Positions 31,058-32,462 of a DNA stretch of 32,462 bases are shown piece by piece. How positions within the stretch are numbered: position 1 is the first letter of the stretch; the number at the start of each line of letters is the position of its first letter. The notes beneath the pieces are model-generated. The model worked only from the letters and a program-made list of their open reading frames with translations, was not told where the DNA came from and did not search any database. Position numbers and translations under genes: made by a program. Source of the DNA: a bacterium (GTDB lineage Bacteria > Cyanobacteriota > Vampirovibrionia > Gastranaerophilales > Gastranaerophilaceae); assembly GCA_014803505.1 (NCBI GenBank), contig JAAVBM010000111.1, positions 1 through 32,462 of the forward strand, read 5' to 3'.

Positions 31058-31687
31058 TTACTCCTTTTCTATTGTATAAGTATTATTTTGTCTTCTTTTT
31101 GAATTTTTTGTTTTACTTGGATTTGGAAATTTCAAATAAAATATTTGATTCCTACTAATATCAATATCTTCACCTTTTTCAACATAAGATAGAGGAGAAG
31201 ATTCATATACCGAAACCACTGACGATTTCAATCTGTTATCTTCGGTATTTTTCACAGCCCCTTCGATGGCTGCAACCCCGACAGATAAACCTTTAACAAA
31301 ATAACTTCCAACACCCAGTGCTGCATTTTTTGCAAGATCCTTTTTATTAGTCGGAACCTTATAAGATGCTACAATATTATCTTCTATACTGTATGTTTTT
31401 CCATTTTCATCTGTATAAGATTTTAACTTAACAGAAAAACGTGCATCTCGTTTCAACCTTTTTGGGCTGATTATATCGATAATATCACCTTCAATAGCTT
31501 CTCCTGTTTTTAACTGAATATCATCAGTTAAATCAAGAGGATCTATTAACTTTAAAATTACCGATGATGGAGGATTCGCTGTTGACATATCAGATAGCGC
31601 TTCCACCTTAACAGTTTTAGCATATGCTTGAGAAAACATAGCCGATAATATAAGAAAAAAAACTAAATATATTTTTTTTTGCCACAT
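31058..31687 (-). CDS. Exported protein, paralogue 1, unknown (209 aa)
   Basis: The start at 31687 (MWQKKIYLVFFLILSAMFSQ) gives a proper signal peptide cleaved after AYA, and AGG lies seven bases before it; a farther in-frame ATG at 31720 would add a hydrophilic stretch before the signal. The mature part has the KTVKVEALSDMSTANPP domain shared with the next gene. A Gly/Ala-rich segment (GVGSYFVKGLSVGVAAIEGA, about 130-150) resembles a membrane-interacting or lipoprotein-like helix. A strand-rich part (FYLKFPNP) and a basic tail follow. First gene of a two-gene operon. Confidence 0.8.
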   Translation of the reverse strand: MWQKKIYLVFFLILSAMFSQAYAKTVKVEALSDMSTANPPSSVILKLIDPLDLTDDIQLKTGEAIEGDIIDIISPKRLKRDARFSVKLKSYTDENGKTYSIEDNIVASYKVPTNKKDLAKNAALGVGSYFVKGLSVGVAAIEGAVKNTEDNRLKSSVVSVYESSPLSYVEKGEDIDISRNQIFYLKFPNPSKTKNSKRRQNNTYTIEKE

Positions 31688-31755
31688 ATTATTACCTGTT
31701 ATTTGAAAACATAATAGCAAAATTTTAAAAAAATATCAAACATGCAGTAATATCG

Positions 31756-32462
31756 CTATTTTTTCAAATACTTAGCAAGATATTTTCCCGTATAAGATTC
31801 TTTACATTTCATAATATCATCAGGAGTACCGCTAGCAACAATACTTCCGCCATCAATACCACCCTCAGGTCCTAAATCAATAATATGATCAGCAATTTTA
31901 ATTAAATCAAGATTGTGTTCTATCATTAGAATAGTATTTCCCTGATCAGCAAGAGTTTGTATAATTTTAGCCAACTTGTCCAAATCAGCCCAATGCAACC
32001 CAACTGATGGTTCATCCAGCAAATAAAGAGTTTTTCCGGTTGAGCGTTTATTTAACTCGGAAGCCAATTTAATTCTCTGAGCTTCACCGCCCGATAAAGT
32101 CGTAGCACTTTGACCAAGCTTCATATAATCTAGCCCGACATCATTAAGAGTTTGAAGCTTATTTTTTATTGCTGGAATACTGTCAAAGAATTCTAAAGCT
32201 TCTTTAACACTCATATCAAGAACATCAGCAATAGTTTTTCCTTTATATTTAACTTCTAAAGTTTCACGATTATAACGATTCCCCTTACAAACATCACATT
32301 TAACATAAACATCTGATAGGAAATTCATCTCAATCTTAACTAATCCATCACCTTTACAAGCTTCGCATCTGCCACCTTTGACATTGAAACTAAATCTACC
32401 CGGCTTATAACCTCTAACTTTAGATTCATTAGTTTTAGCAAACAACTCACGAATTGGAGTAA
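31756..32462 (-). CDS. uvrA: UvrABC excision repair ATPase subunit A, C-terminal part (gene continues past window)
   Basis: The frame is open to the right edge, beginning (x)TPIRELFAK, so the 5' part of the gene is outside. Visible: the zinc-binding module CEACKGDG...CDVCKGNRY (four Cys), then the second ABC ATPase half with the signature [12 protein letters not shown], Walker [18 protein letters not shown] and the His switch [10 protein letters not shown], then the usual ending [19 protein letters not shown]...SYTGKYL. UvrA recognises DNA lesions and loads Uvr[10 protein letters not shown] replaces the common DEPTTGLHF, a conservative change. Confidence 0.97.
   Translation of the reverse strand, partial: TPIRELFAKTNESKVRGYKPGRFSFNVKGGRCEACKGDGLVKIEMNFLSDVYVKCDVCKGNRYNRETLEVKYKGKTIADVLDMSVKEALEFFDSIPAIKNKLQTLNDVGLDYMKLGQSATTLSGGEAQRIKLASELNKRSTGKTLYLLDEPSVGLHWADLDKLAKIIQTLADQGNTILMIEHNLDLIKIADHIIDLGPEGGIDGGSIVASGTPDDIMKCKESYTGKYLAKYLKK

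Overview
The window is AT-rich and densely coded. It comes from a Gram-negative-type bacterium: it has an autotransporter beta-barrel, an MsbA-like lipid ABC exporter, a lipoprotein and several Sec signal peptides. An anaerobic or fermentative lifestyle is suggested by the large single-chain pyruvate:ferredoxin oxidoreductase (PFOR) and the NADH-sensing repressor Rex. A GH13-type glycosidase without a signal peptide, and three unrelated proteins with a short N-terminal [VI]-x-F-x-G motif, make me think of gut Vampirovibrionia/Gastranaerophilales (Melainabacteria). That placement is inference from style, not from a marker-gene tree.

Left part (1-9 kb): the 3' end of an autotransporter gene; nifJ (PFOR) on the minus strand; then a two-gene plus-strand unit of a RelA/SpoT-fold-like protein and a small PD-(D/E)xK restriction endonuclease. 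This unit converges, with overlapping stop codons, on an N6-adenine methyltransferase that carries an N-terminal helix-turn-helix. Together they look like a compact type II restriction-modification locus with an unexpected third gene.

Middle (9-19 kb): the rRNA methyltransferase rlmD, a lipoprotein, small secreted and membrane proteins, and a 570-base non-coding stretch. That stretch holds tRNA-Leu(UAG), a candidate structured RNA, a 16-nt duplication of the tRNA 3' end and a hairpin-rich repeat. Then come an alpha/beta hydrolase, an MsbA-like exporter, the coaE/rluB/hot-dog thioesterase cluster, rex and coaX. Three promoters here (rlmD, thioesterase, rex) place TATAAT exactly six bases before the ATG, predicting leaderless mRNAs.

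Right-middle (19-22 kb): a solitary tuf gene is followed by small minus-strand genes: a ribbon-helix-helix protein, a 58-aa protein and a 99-aa protein. All three end in a similar ...LLG tail. The promoters of the ribbon-helix-helix and 99-aa genes each carry a 19-bp palindrome, TTGTAA-N7-TTACAA, and the same palindrome sits in the nifJ promoter region. This apparent regulon and small-protein family is the most original signal in the window.

Right part (22-32 kb): a two-helix membrane protein, ychF, a 1378-aa GH13-like enzyme, ahcY with an operator-like palindrome at its promoter, a TerC/DUF475-type membrane protein, two tandem paralogous exported proteins, and the 3' portion of uvrA running off the window. 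Terminators between many genes are clear GC hairpins with T tracts. No CRISPR array, rRNA gene, transposase or complete insertion sequence was seen.
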